This document shows positions 39,401-51,320 of a stretch of DNA of 64,000 bases, piece by piece. The stretch's first letter is position 1. Every line of letters begins with the position of its first letter. This stretch comes from Ancylostoma caninum (taxonomy: Eukaryota > Nematoda > Chromadorea > Rhabditida > Ancylostomatidae). Under the pieces are notes generated by a model that did not search any database, was not told where the DNA came from, and saw only the letters and a program-made list of their open reading frames with translations. A program made the position numbers and the translations under genes. The DNA is taken from NCBI GenBank assembly GCA_037903475.1, contig JBAJFG010000460.1, forward strand, positions 310,001-374,000, in the 5' to 3' direction.

Positions 39401-42400
39401 TTACCCGGCTCATTTGTCACCAGAGCTCGCGGTCTCGACAAGTTTCTAAACTGTCTGTTCCATCACTGAAACCCGATTATTCACTGTCATGGCACATCAG
39501 TGGCTTTTTTCCAGCGATCGATCTATTCGATAGGTTCTCGCCTGTAGAAGTGATAATTATCTATTTGGAGAGAAATTACCTACATATCAGGAGATTATGT
39601 TAGTTGCCTTTTGTTCCAAAAATTTCTTCCAAATTTCGTTGCAGGAGTAGAATTTTCTGCGCAGCTCTAGGATTCGCACCCAGAATACGTCGCACGTTGT
39701 CCACTCTGGGTCAAATATCTCAAAATTCAGGATATACTTAGTATTAGAGACCGTTACGAGGTGTTTTGGTGGAAAAATTTTGCCACCAACCTTATATAGA
39801 GATCAAAAATCAAACAGAAATGGGTTCAAACAACCTTAACCTAGGATTTCGATTTGAAATACCGAGCAGTTCATTTCTGTTGGGACCAAAATGCGATTCA
39901 TAGTTCAAATCATTTCTAGGATGTAACCCAATCATGCCACGAACGTTTGGCGGTCTTCTTCATTTATTCTTTTTTTTTCGCTGCTTTTTTTTTCTTGCCA
40001 CTCATTCCTTCCTGCATGATGCTCACTTATGAGGAATATATCGTAAACATCGAAGAAGGATAATCTCTGCTCTGAATTCCCGCGTGGGGCTGTCGTTCAG
40101 CTTTGTTTAAGAAATCGTTGCCGAGAAAATGGTGAAAAACTCAACCCCAAAATGCTGAACTTCGAAAAAAAACTGCAATTCCAGCAGTGTCATAAAATTA
40201 CGGTTAAATTAAGGTTCTGCGAAAGTTTAGACGACTCTATTCAAAAGGGTGAACACTGAGAAAAAATGGAATCATTCGAACTTGTGTCACTCATAGAGGC
40301 AATACTGCCAGCGGCCATTTCTCTTGTCCGATCATTTCACTGAAAGTGGAAAATGGCGAGCATTTTGCACATTTCCCACAATGAGGCCACTGCTGCGTAA
40401 TGGGCAGCCCCTGACGACGTCTGCTCCCACATCATCGAATCGAACCGAACTGACTGCTTTCAGAGCTCGCTGCACGACTGTGCCCATCCGCAGACGTGGT
40501 CGATGACAACCGAACCGAGCGAGGAACAGGTGTGCCATTTCTTGTGACTGCTGCTTTTTTTTGCACCACTGCCTGTCAGCCCGACGCGTGACACGCTGCT
40601 GCCGAAGTGACAATCTGCACCGGGGGCAGGCGATGATCTATCGCCGGACAGCCCGCCTGAAGATCATATTTGGGCGTTATCCAACAGGTTCCACGCTATG
40701 TTATTGCACTCGGGGCATAGTCGTCGGCGCTTATACACAGAACTAGTCGCGCGAGCTTCGATAGCCATTGAAATAATCGAGGTGTGTCCGCTTCTCAGGG
40801 GCGAAGAGCTGCATGTGTGTAAGCAGCGACCAGCAAAAAACGCCAGCGAAACCGATACTTGCTGGGAACGAACGCTTATTGTGGGAATCCGTTCCATTGT
40901 TGCGTGCTGCTCGGGAAAATTTGAGATAAACCACTTTGGGGATGGGGTGAAGCGATTTGGAGAAAGAAAAATTATTCTATTCCATCCCTTAATTATTTCT
41001 AAGCTATGGGTATCATTTTTAAGCCTTCAACTAAAACGTGTTCTTAGCTGATGGCATCCTCGATCCTAATCTAGATTTACATTTCCATCGTATACAGTAA
41101 GCAGCATTTGGAAGAACTACTTCTTATTTATTATATACATATTTATTATAATATTTTTTTATTTATTATATACAACTAGGAATTATTTACTTGCTATATT
41201 ATATACAACTAGGAATTATTTACTGCTACTTGATACGGACCAAGTCAAAAGGAAGATAGAGGTTCTCCCCTTATTTGAGATTCTCCCCTTATTTAACCGC
41301 GATTTTTTTACTTATCTACCAGTGCCGAACGCTAGAGTTGCCATCCAGAAGAGGTAGGGGGAGTAGAGTAGGAAAAAAAGTGGGAACTCCGCCACTGGGC
41401 CCAAATGGAATAATAAAATTACTAAATTTAATTTCAATATTAAATAGTTGATAATAAATATTCCAAAAATAATAATAACGATAGACGATAATAATAGGCC
41501 TGTATTTTTACCTACTTAATAAAGTAATTTCAAAAGTTTGGCTACCCATTCTCCTGGGAGGGGGCGTACAGTTATTTTAGTTCTTTTGTTGCCGTCACTT
41601 GTCAAGATCACAAGATTTGGGAATCTTACACAAATTTTAATTCATGGTGCTATTTTACAACTAATTCTCTTAAAAAATTGCGAATTATTCGCGGTTTCAG
41701 TCAAATTGTAAAATGGATTAGCTGCATTTTTCGCAATTCCTCGATCCATTACCGGAAAATCTATTTTTTTTTGTTGATGAAATTTGAACAGACTCCTACG
41801 TGTTGTTAAAAGGAGATTGACGGTCCGACGTTTGTCGGCGGAGTGGTAGGTTCCATGTTTTGACGTTTCTGCTTGCTCAACCCCTTTTCTTCCGAATTTT
41901 ATGTTTAAGAACTTTCATGTGGAAGAGCAAGTGATAGACGGAATTTCATGGGTGGGACTCATTTTTCTGCATACATAATTTCAAGTAATATATCGCTGAC
42001 TAAAGAAAAGTTGCATTTCTCTTCAAAAGAAAATAAAAATCTCTCCAAGCCGCTTTCAACTTGTTTTTATGGGATTCTTTGTCTGTTTCGTTGAAGCTAT
42101 GTATGTAAGACTTTATATCAAGCTAAAGACCAGTTGACGATATTTATTTTTCTCCTGTAAAACTCCCAAATAATGTGTTAATTCTCCTCGGCAGAACAGA
42201 CTCAATCTGTGTACTGGATATAGTGTGTTTTACCGAGGAACATAATTGTGAAGATACTAGAGAAGAAGGGAAAGCAAGAAATAGTGCCACATTCGGAGAG
42301 GCCGACGAGAAATGCAGATCGTAGGCACAGTTACTCAACTATCATCGTTTTCCAAACGGATTTTACTCTTCTTGTATTTTTCGTGTACATATTCTGTTCT

Positions 42401-45400
42401 AGACCGAAGATGAGTGCATGAAGTAAATAAATGATGATATGATAACTCTGACATAACAGCTGCTGCATGCGAGTGTTCTTTTTCTGGAAGAGCCGTTATT
42501 TTCGTGAATTACTGCCATCGATTGATAAATACTCTGGCAGAAAAGAGACCCAAAGAAATCACGAATCATGACGCCACAAAACACTGTTCCTCTTCCTGCC
42601 AGCATCCGTTATCTAACACTGAACTCCCCACTGTCCGGCTGTAAATATGTTGCCATATCGACGGCCGTTTATGGGGTCGCAACATCTTCATATCATTTTG
42701 GACCACGAGGGATCGTCCAGTAATACATGTAGCTGTTATACATCGGACATTAAGGTGACAAAAAGGGTTCTCAGTTTGTTTTTGCTCAGTGGCCTTTGGT
42801 CGATTAGGAAATGAAGTAGTGACGTGACGTTAACAATTAGCAATGGTATTCGTCGAACGAACTCATTCAAAGAGTTGCTCTATTTTATTTGATTCACAAG
42901 TACGAGAGATTACAAATCCTAACAAACGCCCTTGAAAAACTCAGTAAAAACTCTTTTATAGATTTTTATCCAACTTCGCCAATGATTCAAGGGCTGCAGC
43001 AATTTTTTCAAAAGAATTTAATTAAACAAGGCTGTTCAACACATCACATCAACCATAAGCAGCATGCAGGTTTTATACTAGAAGAATTATTCCTGTTTAA
43101 AAAAAAGAATTTTATGCAAAGAGAAGATGAAGACTACAATTACCAATTTGTGCAGAATGAATTAAGATATTCCTTTCATTATTCTAATTTCCACTTAACC
43201 ACTTAAATTTTTATCTATTTTCTATTCCAGTATTTTATCTATTTTTATCTATTCGTCATTATTTTTTCATCGTGTTTTGTTGTAACTTGTAGTTATTTCT
43301 ATTGCCATGACGCCTTCATCTATGTACGTACCATGCAAACCTTGAATATATCGATAAACAGAAACAAACAAGCAAACCAATAAATAAATGAATAAATAAA
43401 TAAGTAACCTACCATATCCCCTGAAGAACCAGTTATTCCGTTCTAGCTCTCTCATTAATCATGTACCTTACATTGAAGAAGTAAGACAGTCTGGGAGATT
43501 ACTAAAAATTTGCACAAACACTTGGATTTGTTGATGTTAATGTTAACGGGCTTGCCGAAGCTCCAACTTGCCTATCGATAATTGGACGGCGTCATTTTCC
43601 ATCTGATCCACTGAATATGCAGCCCAATCACGTAGGTGCCGCTTCAGAAGATTCAGTCAAGCTTCACTGTATAACAACCATAACCAGGAATACAGGAAGC
43701 CTCTGACTTGCACGTACCGCTCCACTTGTTTGGACAGGTTGGAAGAGGAAGGGTTGCACGAGAATGTGTACAATGATATCAGTGACATATGTGGATGCGC
43801 AGACAATCAGAGTGCTAAGTTGCGCGTGAAGTATATCCTGCATAAACTTTGCGTAAACAATGAATAAAAATTAGGGGCGCTACCACCCCTCTCACCCCCC
43901 CCCATCCCATCTCATTCATTTCCTCACCAGTGTGATATTTTCCTCCCATACTTTTTCTTCAAAACAATTTTCCCTTTCCAGATAACACCGTCTTCGCTTT
44001 GTTCCATGGAAAACCAACCTCTTATCGTGAAAGAGGTAGACGAGGAGGTCAAGCCGAAGGACGACGCTAAACCAAGCCAGAATTGGCTTCCAAGCCAACT
44101 GCTTGGCTCAGATCTCGCCACCAGCAAAGGTGAGACTTGTTCTCGTGACGTATCCATGCTATGTCTGCTCAGGCATCCCTTCAGGCTCCATTTGTTCGTC
44201 GTCAACGGCACTGTGTCGTATTTGTCATACAGAATGCGACAGCCCACGAGACCCCTTCGTTTCGCCATGTCGCTGCTCCGGTAGTCTGCTCTACGTCCAT
44301 AGGAGCTGCCTGGTGGTCAGTGACTTTTCAGGATTATCCTCCGGATTTTTCACTTTGAATCGAACTCGCTGAAATTTTCCAGCACTGGTTGGAGCTATCC
44401 ACGCGTAAGATGGTTCCGTCGCCTCGATGCGAGCTTTGTGGTTATAACTACCGACGACGAAACTGCATCAATGTGAGTGTGTCGTTATGACTCGTTCGAA
44501 CAGCTGTTTCGCTATACCAAGGAGTGGAATATGCAAACGTGTCGTTCGTGTCGTCGTGTCGTCGTGTCGTGACTAAATTATCTGGCGACAGATATACACA
44601 TGTACGGCGCCATATGCGTGAAATTCAAGGGGGCAATACCAGCTCTTCATACATTTTGCGGGTTTCTTGAAAAATGCTGAGATACGCGAGCTCTCCTAGT
44701 ACCCTAATAAATAACAAAATAAGTGAACGGGTAATAACGTATGAACAAGTAATAAAGTAGTAATAAATAATACAAACACTAATTACATGATTAGCCGATG
44801 GCAGAGTAGTTTTCAGACACCTCAAATAAATATATTTTCACGAGATATACGATATATACGACATAAATAAATATATTTTCACGAGATAGACGTTGAACAA
44901 TGCATATTTTTCAAAGGATTAGACGTTGAACAATACATATTTTTCAAAGGATTGAACACACAGTTGTCCTAGCATCCTGAATGGAAAACTGTATGTTCAA
45001 ACCTCATTTAATTTGAAATTCAGTCTAAAACCTTTAAACAGCAAGCGCTGTGACGCCTGGATGCCGTTTTGACCAACAGACAAGAATTTCTCCTTCAATT
45101 CCTGTTTTGTATAATAGTGACATTTTGCTGTAATCTGTGATGTTGACCACCAATACGGTGGAAATTTTGCTTCGTATCCGAATCCGTTATGGTTACAGCA
45201 CGCATAATATAGACGATAAACACATAAAATTTTCAGTAACAGCACACAAAGTGCATTTTTTTTCACGGATATGAGAACTAATTCTGCACTATAATCCAGC
45301 CCTTAGGGAACACATTACAAATGCCTTAGAACATGTAAACCCCTCAAAATTGTGCCAAAATAGGCCCAAAGAGAGTCACAATCGTAACACTCTCAAGATT

Positions 45401-48400
45401 GGTCGGCTACTTACTCAAAAAGTCTTTGTGATATTGGAAAGAAGGTCATGTAGACTTCTTCCTAGTTTTGTATTTGAATGAAAAAATTGAATATTTCGAA
45501 TAATTTAAATTTAACACATTTAATGTTCATATAGCTTCGAACAACTTTCTCCCCCGGAAACGCCATTTGTTGCACAAAGACCCCTCGAGAAAAATTCGAG
45601 CTTGTGCCGTTGATGTTGTACTGCAGTCTCCTTTATAAAACTAGAGTTAAGCTAAGAAGTGCTGGTCACATTGGCAGTCAAACACATCGTGAACCTCCCA
45701 CGGTGCATGCTCTCAAAGTAGTTTCACATCTCCTTCTGTAAAGTGGCTTTCATACATTTGCGGCAGTCGCCCATGGTTAAGCATAGGCCGGCGACGTCGC
45801 CGCGACAAGAGCTTGTTTACTTTTTTGCCGCGGCGCCGCCCGGCGACGTCGCCCAGCGGCAAGCGGCAAGGAATGGTCGAGGGGGTATTTTGTCGCTGGG
45901 CGACGTTTGTGTGAAAGCGCGGCATGCCGCTCGGCGGCAACTTTTGCCGCGCACCCACTTTTGCCGCGGTGGCGGCGGCGCCGCCGCGGCAAATGTATGA
46001 AAGCCCCTTAAGTCTCGGGCAGTGGCGAAATGGGACCTATCCAAACTTTTTCTAATACCAACACATAACTGTAGGAATTGTGCTCTTGTCATATTTTTCG
46101 TTCTTTGTTTATTTTCTTTCATTTTTTACTCTATACAACCACATGTAAAGCCCTTACGCGCAATTGGTGGAAAATTTCCGACCGCGTCTAGCATGCGGCG
46201 CGTGCGCGGCGCGGCCCTCTTGTAGCAGCGGTCCCCCGTCGTTCATCAGATTTTTGGCCCAGGTGAGTGTTTTTCCTTCATTTTTTTTTCTTTGATTGAA
46301 GTTTATCTGAAGGTGTGAGGCCTGTGGCTGACCGATGTCGACCGGACGTTCCCGCATGCTTCACAAAAACCATAAAAACAAGCATTTCGGGCATGCATGG
46401 GGAAAACTTGCAAAATATGAGGCATGCGGGGCCGTCTGGTCGATATCGGTCCGCCACAGGCCTCACAGCTTCAGATAAATTTCAGTTAAAGAAAAAATGA
46501 AAGAAAACACTCACTTGGGCCAAGAATCTCACGAACGACTGAGGACCGCTGCCACAAGAGGGCCGCGCCGCATGCTGAGCGCGCTCGAAAATTTTCCGCC
46601 GATTGCGCGTAAGGACATTACCTGCATAGTTGGCCGATTTTTCCAAATAGCAAAAAATTTACCGCAGTCGGCATCATTTGAAAAGTTGTGCTGCTGTAAT
46701 CTCCACCAGAATTCGAGAAGGAGAGGATTTCTCATGCACGACACAGAATACTAGGCATCCACATGGTGTCTTCAATACATACATACATATGTACATACTA
46801 ACAAACGATGCCAAAAAATTACAAAGACATATCGTAAGCAGTCCTATAGTGGCCCCTTTAGAACAACTCTCTATCTGGAACTTACCGAACAGTAGCTGAA
46901 TTCGAGCGAAATGAATGCTTCATGAAACAGTGAAAATAACAGAAATGAAACTAAAAACAAATGCAAACTTAATCGCTCGTGTTTCAGCTTTCCTCACTGC
47001 ACTTTCCTCACTTATCAGCTAGAGATCGCCTGCTGAATCTGCTCTTTCTCTTCGTTTTTGTCATTATGGTGATATGCGCGGTGCTTTCCGTACACTTCCT
47101 TCAACTCTCAGAACAATATCATTCAACCTTGCGGTGAGTCCAATAACTACGGCTTCATATTCCCTGGATAGCATTGTTTTTCTTTTAAATTATTCAAATG
47201 AGCTCATCGCTTACCATTGTTTTTCTTTCAAAGGATTGAAATGAGCCCATCGCCATGCCGAGCAAAAAAAAGCCTTACAGATGCCGAGAGCTCGCTCTTA
47301 TGAGATGCAGCTTCTATTGGAAGGTTATTTCCACAGCTCATCCATCTGAAGCTAGATTGGCTGGAATGACGGGGTAGAACGGGGAAAAGAGAAATCGAAA
47401 ACGTTGAAAAAATAAAACGTAGGCAGCCAGGGTCTGTTTAAAGGACTATGACTGTAGCCGCATGCATTCATCAGAAGATAAAATATCTCTTTGCGCAGAG
47501 AATCGATGCTTCCAGAAAAAAACCCAGCAGAAGTGGCCAATTTTGCCAACGTTTCCAATAATTTGACCATAGGACATATTTACCCTAACAACCACCGAAT
47601 AGCACTAATTTCATTTGCGCGTACAGAAGACAATTTGGCGAGCATCATCCGAATTTGCTGGATAAAACCATGATTATGAGGCTGACTGAGCTTATTAGAT
47701 GAGGGGTAATGAACAGAGCAACGGGAGCATCGCCTAATAGACATCGCGCCAGCCAGTCATTAGGGTTCGGCTCGGCAATTGTGCAAGAACGCGGCCATCG
47801 CGCCAACAATGGGGTGTTCACATTTGGGCGTAAAGATGAGTCATCCTTGAAAGAACTATTTGATTCATACGTTACCCAAGAAACTGGTTCGGTGTAGTTT
47901 TTGATGCCAAGCAGTTTGCAAAAAAAGGCTATAAATAAACAAGTAAATAAATAATTCAACAGTCGTGTAGGGAATAGCAGACATTTATAGGCTTTGTTTC
48001 ATAGAGTGATTTAGTGGAACACACAAAGCAAATGAAATTTCTATTTATTTATGAATACATTCAAGGTGCGCAGCCAGAAAAAGGCGTGATGAATTAAGAC
48101 ATAGAGATAAATAAATGAAGATGGATGGAAGAAAGGTGAAAAAAAAGATGAAAGAAGAGGCGAGGACATTCCGAAGAAAAATGTTTGCAATGACAGATAC
48201 ATAACTAGTTTAAGCAGAAAAAAACTTTTTTTGTTTGCAGACTAAATCCCTTCCAGAGTTGCGAAGGAATCAAAATCATAACATTTAAACGCTACCAGTA
48301 CTTCTTTCACATTTTGAGATAATCACACCGCTAATGAAATGAATGACTTTCATCACTGATGAACACTGATGAATGAATAATTCTATGGCTTTAGGAGGTT

Positions 48401-50699
48401 TAATCCATGGTACGAATGGTTTTTTATAGAATCCACATAACTACTATGAGCCATGTACGTGGTTGCAAACTCTACTATAGTCCATTTCTTTAGGAGGAAA
48501 GCTGAAGAGATATTAGAGAAGAAAAGAAAAGCATGACGTGTGGCGTTTTTGAGAGTCTAAACCGATCCCATCCGTCGTGGGCGAGTTCCTCTGGCGAAAT
48601 CTGACTCGGAAATTCCCTATGAAAATCAGAGTCCAGATTTTTTTTGCCAGATTTCACTTGAGAAATCCTATTCCAGATTGCTTGGGAGACCTCAAAATGA
48701 TCGGGATTTTCAACGATTTCAGCGGTGGAAGCTGCGAAAACTAATTCATCAACATTCATCAACATTCATCAACAATTCATCAACATTTTCATTCATCAAC
48801 CTGCATGTGAAATTCAAAACATTGCTTTCATGGGGTTTGAGATTGTCGAACAGTTACCAGCTGCGGGTGTATATCCACGAAATGGCACTGAATGGGAAAT
48901 GGGACTGGGGGTTCCCGCTATTTGCTCAGAATGGAGAGTTCAGTATTCAGCCAACGAAGACAATAAAGCACTAAAGTGCATATGAACATCTTGAGAACCA
49001 TGTTTGGCTGTTCCTTCCCAAGTTCAGAAACAAACGTAGGCCTGAGCGCGGGTCCTCTCCCTAGTGAGTGCACTGACAGTTCTGACATAGCAATAGCCTG
49101 CAGTTTGTGGTACATCATGGGAGGGAAAGGTGCGGCGCCACTTTTTCGCGATTGGTGCATCAGAACACTTCTTCCCTCCTTCACTAACAACCCGTCCTCC
49201 GTTCACCAAGAAATTTGCATTTTGCCGGCCCAATTGCAGGACTAACGCATACGAGATGAGAGTATTTTTCCGTAACAGCAATGCGATGAATATGCTCGTG
49301 CAGATAATTCATTGTGGTTTCCTGGTATTCAATAACCTACAGGATGCGGCATAAATACTGTGTCAAAAATATTTGTTTATAACTTTTGTCACAGAAGCTG
49401 AGACTATAATTCCTCTTCAGTATTATTTACCTAAACTCTTAGAAATTAAACGCACTAGGATACGTCTGACGTGGTCTCCTTCTTCCTTCGCCACGGAGGT
49501 TACAGCTAAAGCATGTACGACCACTGAGGCCCGAAAAAAGATTACGGAGGTTTTCTTCCTTATTCTTTCCTGTATAGTGAAGGGCAGCTGCTACCGCACT
49601 GCAGATGAAGAAAGGCCGTGACAAATCACTGGTGCGGGCGCAGAGGATCATCAGAGCACCTTGAGCGTAACCTGTAGAGCTGCTATTGATTTAACCTGTA
49701 GAGCTGCTATTAATTTCGTCGCTAGTATTTCCATACTACGGATATTTGGAGTAGGCAGTACTAGAAACGAAGTAATATCAGCCCTAGTGGTAGTGGCCCT
49801 GAGAAGAACGCCGCGCAGCCGCTCCGCACGCACATGGATCGGTGTCGTCTGCCGCCGGAATGCTATTCCTAGGAGGTTTTCTTCAAGATTCAATCCAAAA
49901 CCTTTAAAACGAGTAGAAAAGCTGCGTTGCCACTGACATCCACTGTAGATAAGCCACCGCGCCGCCCCCGCGGTGAGTCGCGGTGCAAATTCATCTGCAG
50001 TGCAATAAAGACTGACCTCAACTTTGTGTACCACGAATGAGCATACAGACTTGGTATCTAAATGTGGTACGAAGGTGCCACAGTACATTCAAAAACGTAT
50101 TAGGAATTAACTGGAAAATTCTGACGTTATTTCTGCACTTAAATTAGTGTGAACCAAAAATGTCTTGAAAGATATTAAATCTACTCAAATGTTTGAGCGT
50201 TTCACTAATGAATGCGCATAGAATTAAATTGAACAAAAAAATGTAAGTTTTAAAACCATGAGTGCCGCTTTCAAAGTCACGCCTCTTTTTCAGGGGATAT
50301 CGAGTGGTGTCTTCATCTCTGTCGGATGACGACGTTACCGTCGTAGTCTGTTCAGTGCTGTTCTTCGCGGCCTTCTTCATAGCAGTTTTCACACAATATC
50401 GAGCAGAAGCCTCTGTTTGTCGGGTACTTTTTCGATGCTGGACAACGAACAGAAATTGGACCATTCGGCATTATGATATCCGGTTAGTTCCAATTGCTGA
50501 ATACTGAGGCAGCAAACCTGTAAGCCAAACATTAAAATCCGCTTCCAGAGATGATCCAGAGATGTTGGCCCATCGCCAGGCACGCTGCGTGGAGGATCCT
50601 GTCTTGAAGTTACCACGGCCGGAAGGATCCCCCAAGGCCGAAAGCTGTATTTCCATTGGCAACCGACAATTGCCAATCACTGTTATGGAGACACGATGA
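36444..50699 (+). CDS. RING-CH (MARCH-type) membrane E3 ubiquitin ligase
   Basis: Seven exons: 36444-36572, 43982-44129, 44173-44315, 44383-44472, 46988-47133, 50294-50482, 50549-50699. Phases join cleanly to give 331 aa. The N-terminal ~100 residues are Ser/Asp/Glu-rich and probably disordered. The C4HC3 RING-CH domain spans about 107-159: C107/C110, C125/C127, H135/C138, C156/C159. Two membrane segments follow (about 185-208 and 233-254), then YRAEASVCRVLFRCW and a cytosolic tail ending VMETR. Family members recruit E2 enzymes through the RING-CH domain and ubiquitinate membrane proteins for endocytosis or degradation. The architecture resembles vertebrate MARCH1/8, but I cannot assign the nematode paralogue. 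The exon 3 donor could instead be at 44312, which removes one Val; the chosen one keeps the C-L-x-H-W spacing. Confidence 0.9.
36573..43981 (+). other. First intron of the MARCH-type gene (7.4 kb)
   Basis: No coding sequence recognised. It contains a 7-G run (38154-38160), TAAA-rich retroposon-like tails near 37.96-38.01 and 43.36-43.40 kb, a GC-richer segment at 40.3-40.65 kb, a 30-bp near-tandem duplication (41164-41194 and 41197-41226), a duplicated tctccccttattt at 41265-41297, and a 9-C run (43895-43903). A 105-aa frame at 42889-43206 is AT-rich, lacks an ATG start, and is probably chance. Confidence 0.5.
41164..41226. repeat. Short tandem duplication in MARCH-gene intron 1
   Basis: Two adjacent copies of about 30 bp containing tatatacaactaggaattat, differing by a single indel. 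Confidence 0.85.
44825..44953. repeat. Compound tandem duplications
   Basis: Two copies of a 23-bp unit (aataaatatattttcacgag..., at 44825-44847 and 44866-44888) are followed by two perfectly adjacent 33-bp copies (44888-44920 and 44921-44953, gacgttgaacaat...), which differ at one base. Confidence 0.9.
45742..46008. mobile_element. PIF/Harbinger-like MITE with GCCGCGGC-rich interior
   Basis: This 267-bp element lies inside the MARCH-gene intron. Its termini AGTGGCTTTCATACATTTGC and the complement of AGGGGCTTTCATACATTTGC form about 20-bp inverted repeats. TAA occurs on both sides (45739-45741 and 46009-46011), matching the 3-bp TWA duplication of PIF/Harbinger elements. The interior is very GC-rich, with many cggc/gccg and gacgtcgc words, unlike the surrounding DNA. 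Long frames on both strands here are composition artefacts. Confidence 0.75.
46152..46614. mobile_element. Long inverted-repeat (fold-back) element, 463 bp
   Basis: Arms of about 215 bp (46152-~46370 and ~46395-46614) are inverted copies with high identity. They begin CCTTACGCGCAATTGG and end as the complement of CCTTACGCGCAATCGG. Shared landmarks along the arms include gcatgcggcgcg, ggccctcttgt, gtgagtgtttt, tttatctgaag, gtgaggcctgtgg and ccgcatgc. The loop is about 25-30 nt. It sits in an intron of the MARCH-type gene and would fold into a long hairpin in the pre-mRNA. No target duplication is clear. Confidence 0.85.
48744..48800. repeat. (ATTCATCAAC)n minisatellite
   Basis: About five imperfect copies of attcatcaac, with small insertions between copies three and five. 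Confidence 0.9.
49668..49715. repeat. 24-bp tandem duplication
   Basis: Two adjacent copies of a 24-bp unit beginning taacctgtagagctgctatt, differing by one base. Confidence 0.95.
49785..49945. mobile_element. Degraded CAGTG-type MITE
   Basis: The right end, gccactgacatccactg followed by TA, is the complement of CAGTGGATGTCAGTGGC and matches the terminus of the element at 62561. The interior (gaagaacgc, gcagccgctccgc, ggatcgg, ctattcctagg, aaaacctttaaaa) also aligns with 62.6-62.7 kb. The left terminus is partly deleted (tagtggtagtggccc). Confidence 0.6.
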
Positions 50700-51320
50700 G
50701 CACCGTGTTGTGGATGACGAATATCTCCAGCAAGGACCAGTCAAGCTGAGACTAGCCGCTGACATATCTCGCAGACTTCACGTTCAGCTCTGAAGTGCAT
50801 TTCTACTGTGTATAGCTTGTCACAATGACGATAACGGGTTCCAAACTGATCGCATTCGCTTCAGCTGTCAGTTGTAACATCATCGAGTGCCACATAGTGT
50901 ATTCGTACTAGTCTTTCCACTGCATTCTTCCATGCCTCGCTCTACTCTCAGGAAGTATAGCAACACTCAATTGCCGTCTACTGTCTGCTTTCTCTGCAGT
51001 GCCTTTTCCTTTGACTCTCTTGCCGTTAAATACGTGAAATCATTTTATGACGATAAAAATAGATGATCTGACAAAGAACGCGTATATTACAAACTGGAGT
51101 GGTAGTACAAACTTCACGAAAAACCGGAGAGTACATCTGTCACGATGGGGAACATGGGGAAACCTACTATAGAGGTGTTGCCGTTAACTCGTAAACTAAG
51201 TGCAAAAAGTAAATAAATAAAACTGAAGGTAGAGATTGGCGGACTTTGGCGTGAAATACAATACAACTTGAAAAAGAGGAATAATTATCGCTGTTACAAT
51301 TGCGGAACTAGTAGCACCCA
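50700..51320. other. Convergent intergenic region between MARCH-type gene and usp-5
   Basis: Holds the 3' untranslated regions of two converging genes. Overlapping AATAAA signals on the plus strand at 51212-51221 could serve the MARCH-type transcript. I see no other feature. Confidence 0.45.

Larger units (their letters stand above)
44473..46987 (+). other. Fourth intron of the MARCH-type gene, repeat-filled
   Basis: This 2.5-kb intron carries a tgtcg/tcg tandem tract (44538-44571), 33-bp tandem duplications (44888-44953), a PIF/Harbinger-like MITE and a 463-bp inverted repeat. No exon is seen inside it. Confidence 0.6.
47134..50293 (+). other. Fifth intron of the MARCH-type gene (3.2 kb)
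   Basis: No coding exon recognised. It contains an aataaaca/aataaata retroposon-like tail near 47930-47955, an attcatcaac tandem array (48744-48800), a 24-bp tandem duplication (49668-49691 and 49692-49715) and a degraded CAGTG-type MITE (49785-49945). Confidence 0.5.

Noticed and set aside
42889..43206. 105-aa plus-strand frame in MARCH-gene intron 1
   Set aside because: No ATG start, very AT-rich, no recognised domain and no splice sites joining it in frame with neighbouring exons.
43360..43405. AATAAA-rich tract considered as a polyadenylation cluster
   Set aside because: It lies inside MARCH-gene intron 1 and matches the TAAA-rich tails seen at other repeat ends in the window.
45713..46122. 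Several 80-100-aa frames rich in Arg/Ala
   Set aside because: They coincide with the GCCGCGGC-rich core of a MITE in an intron; artefact of composition.
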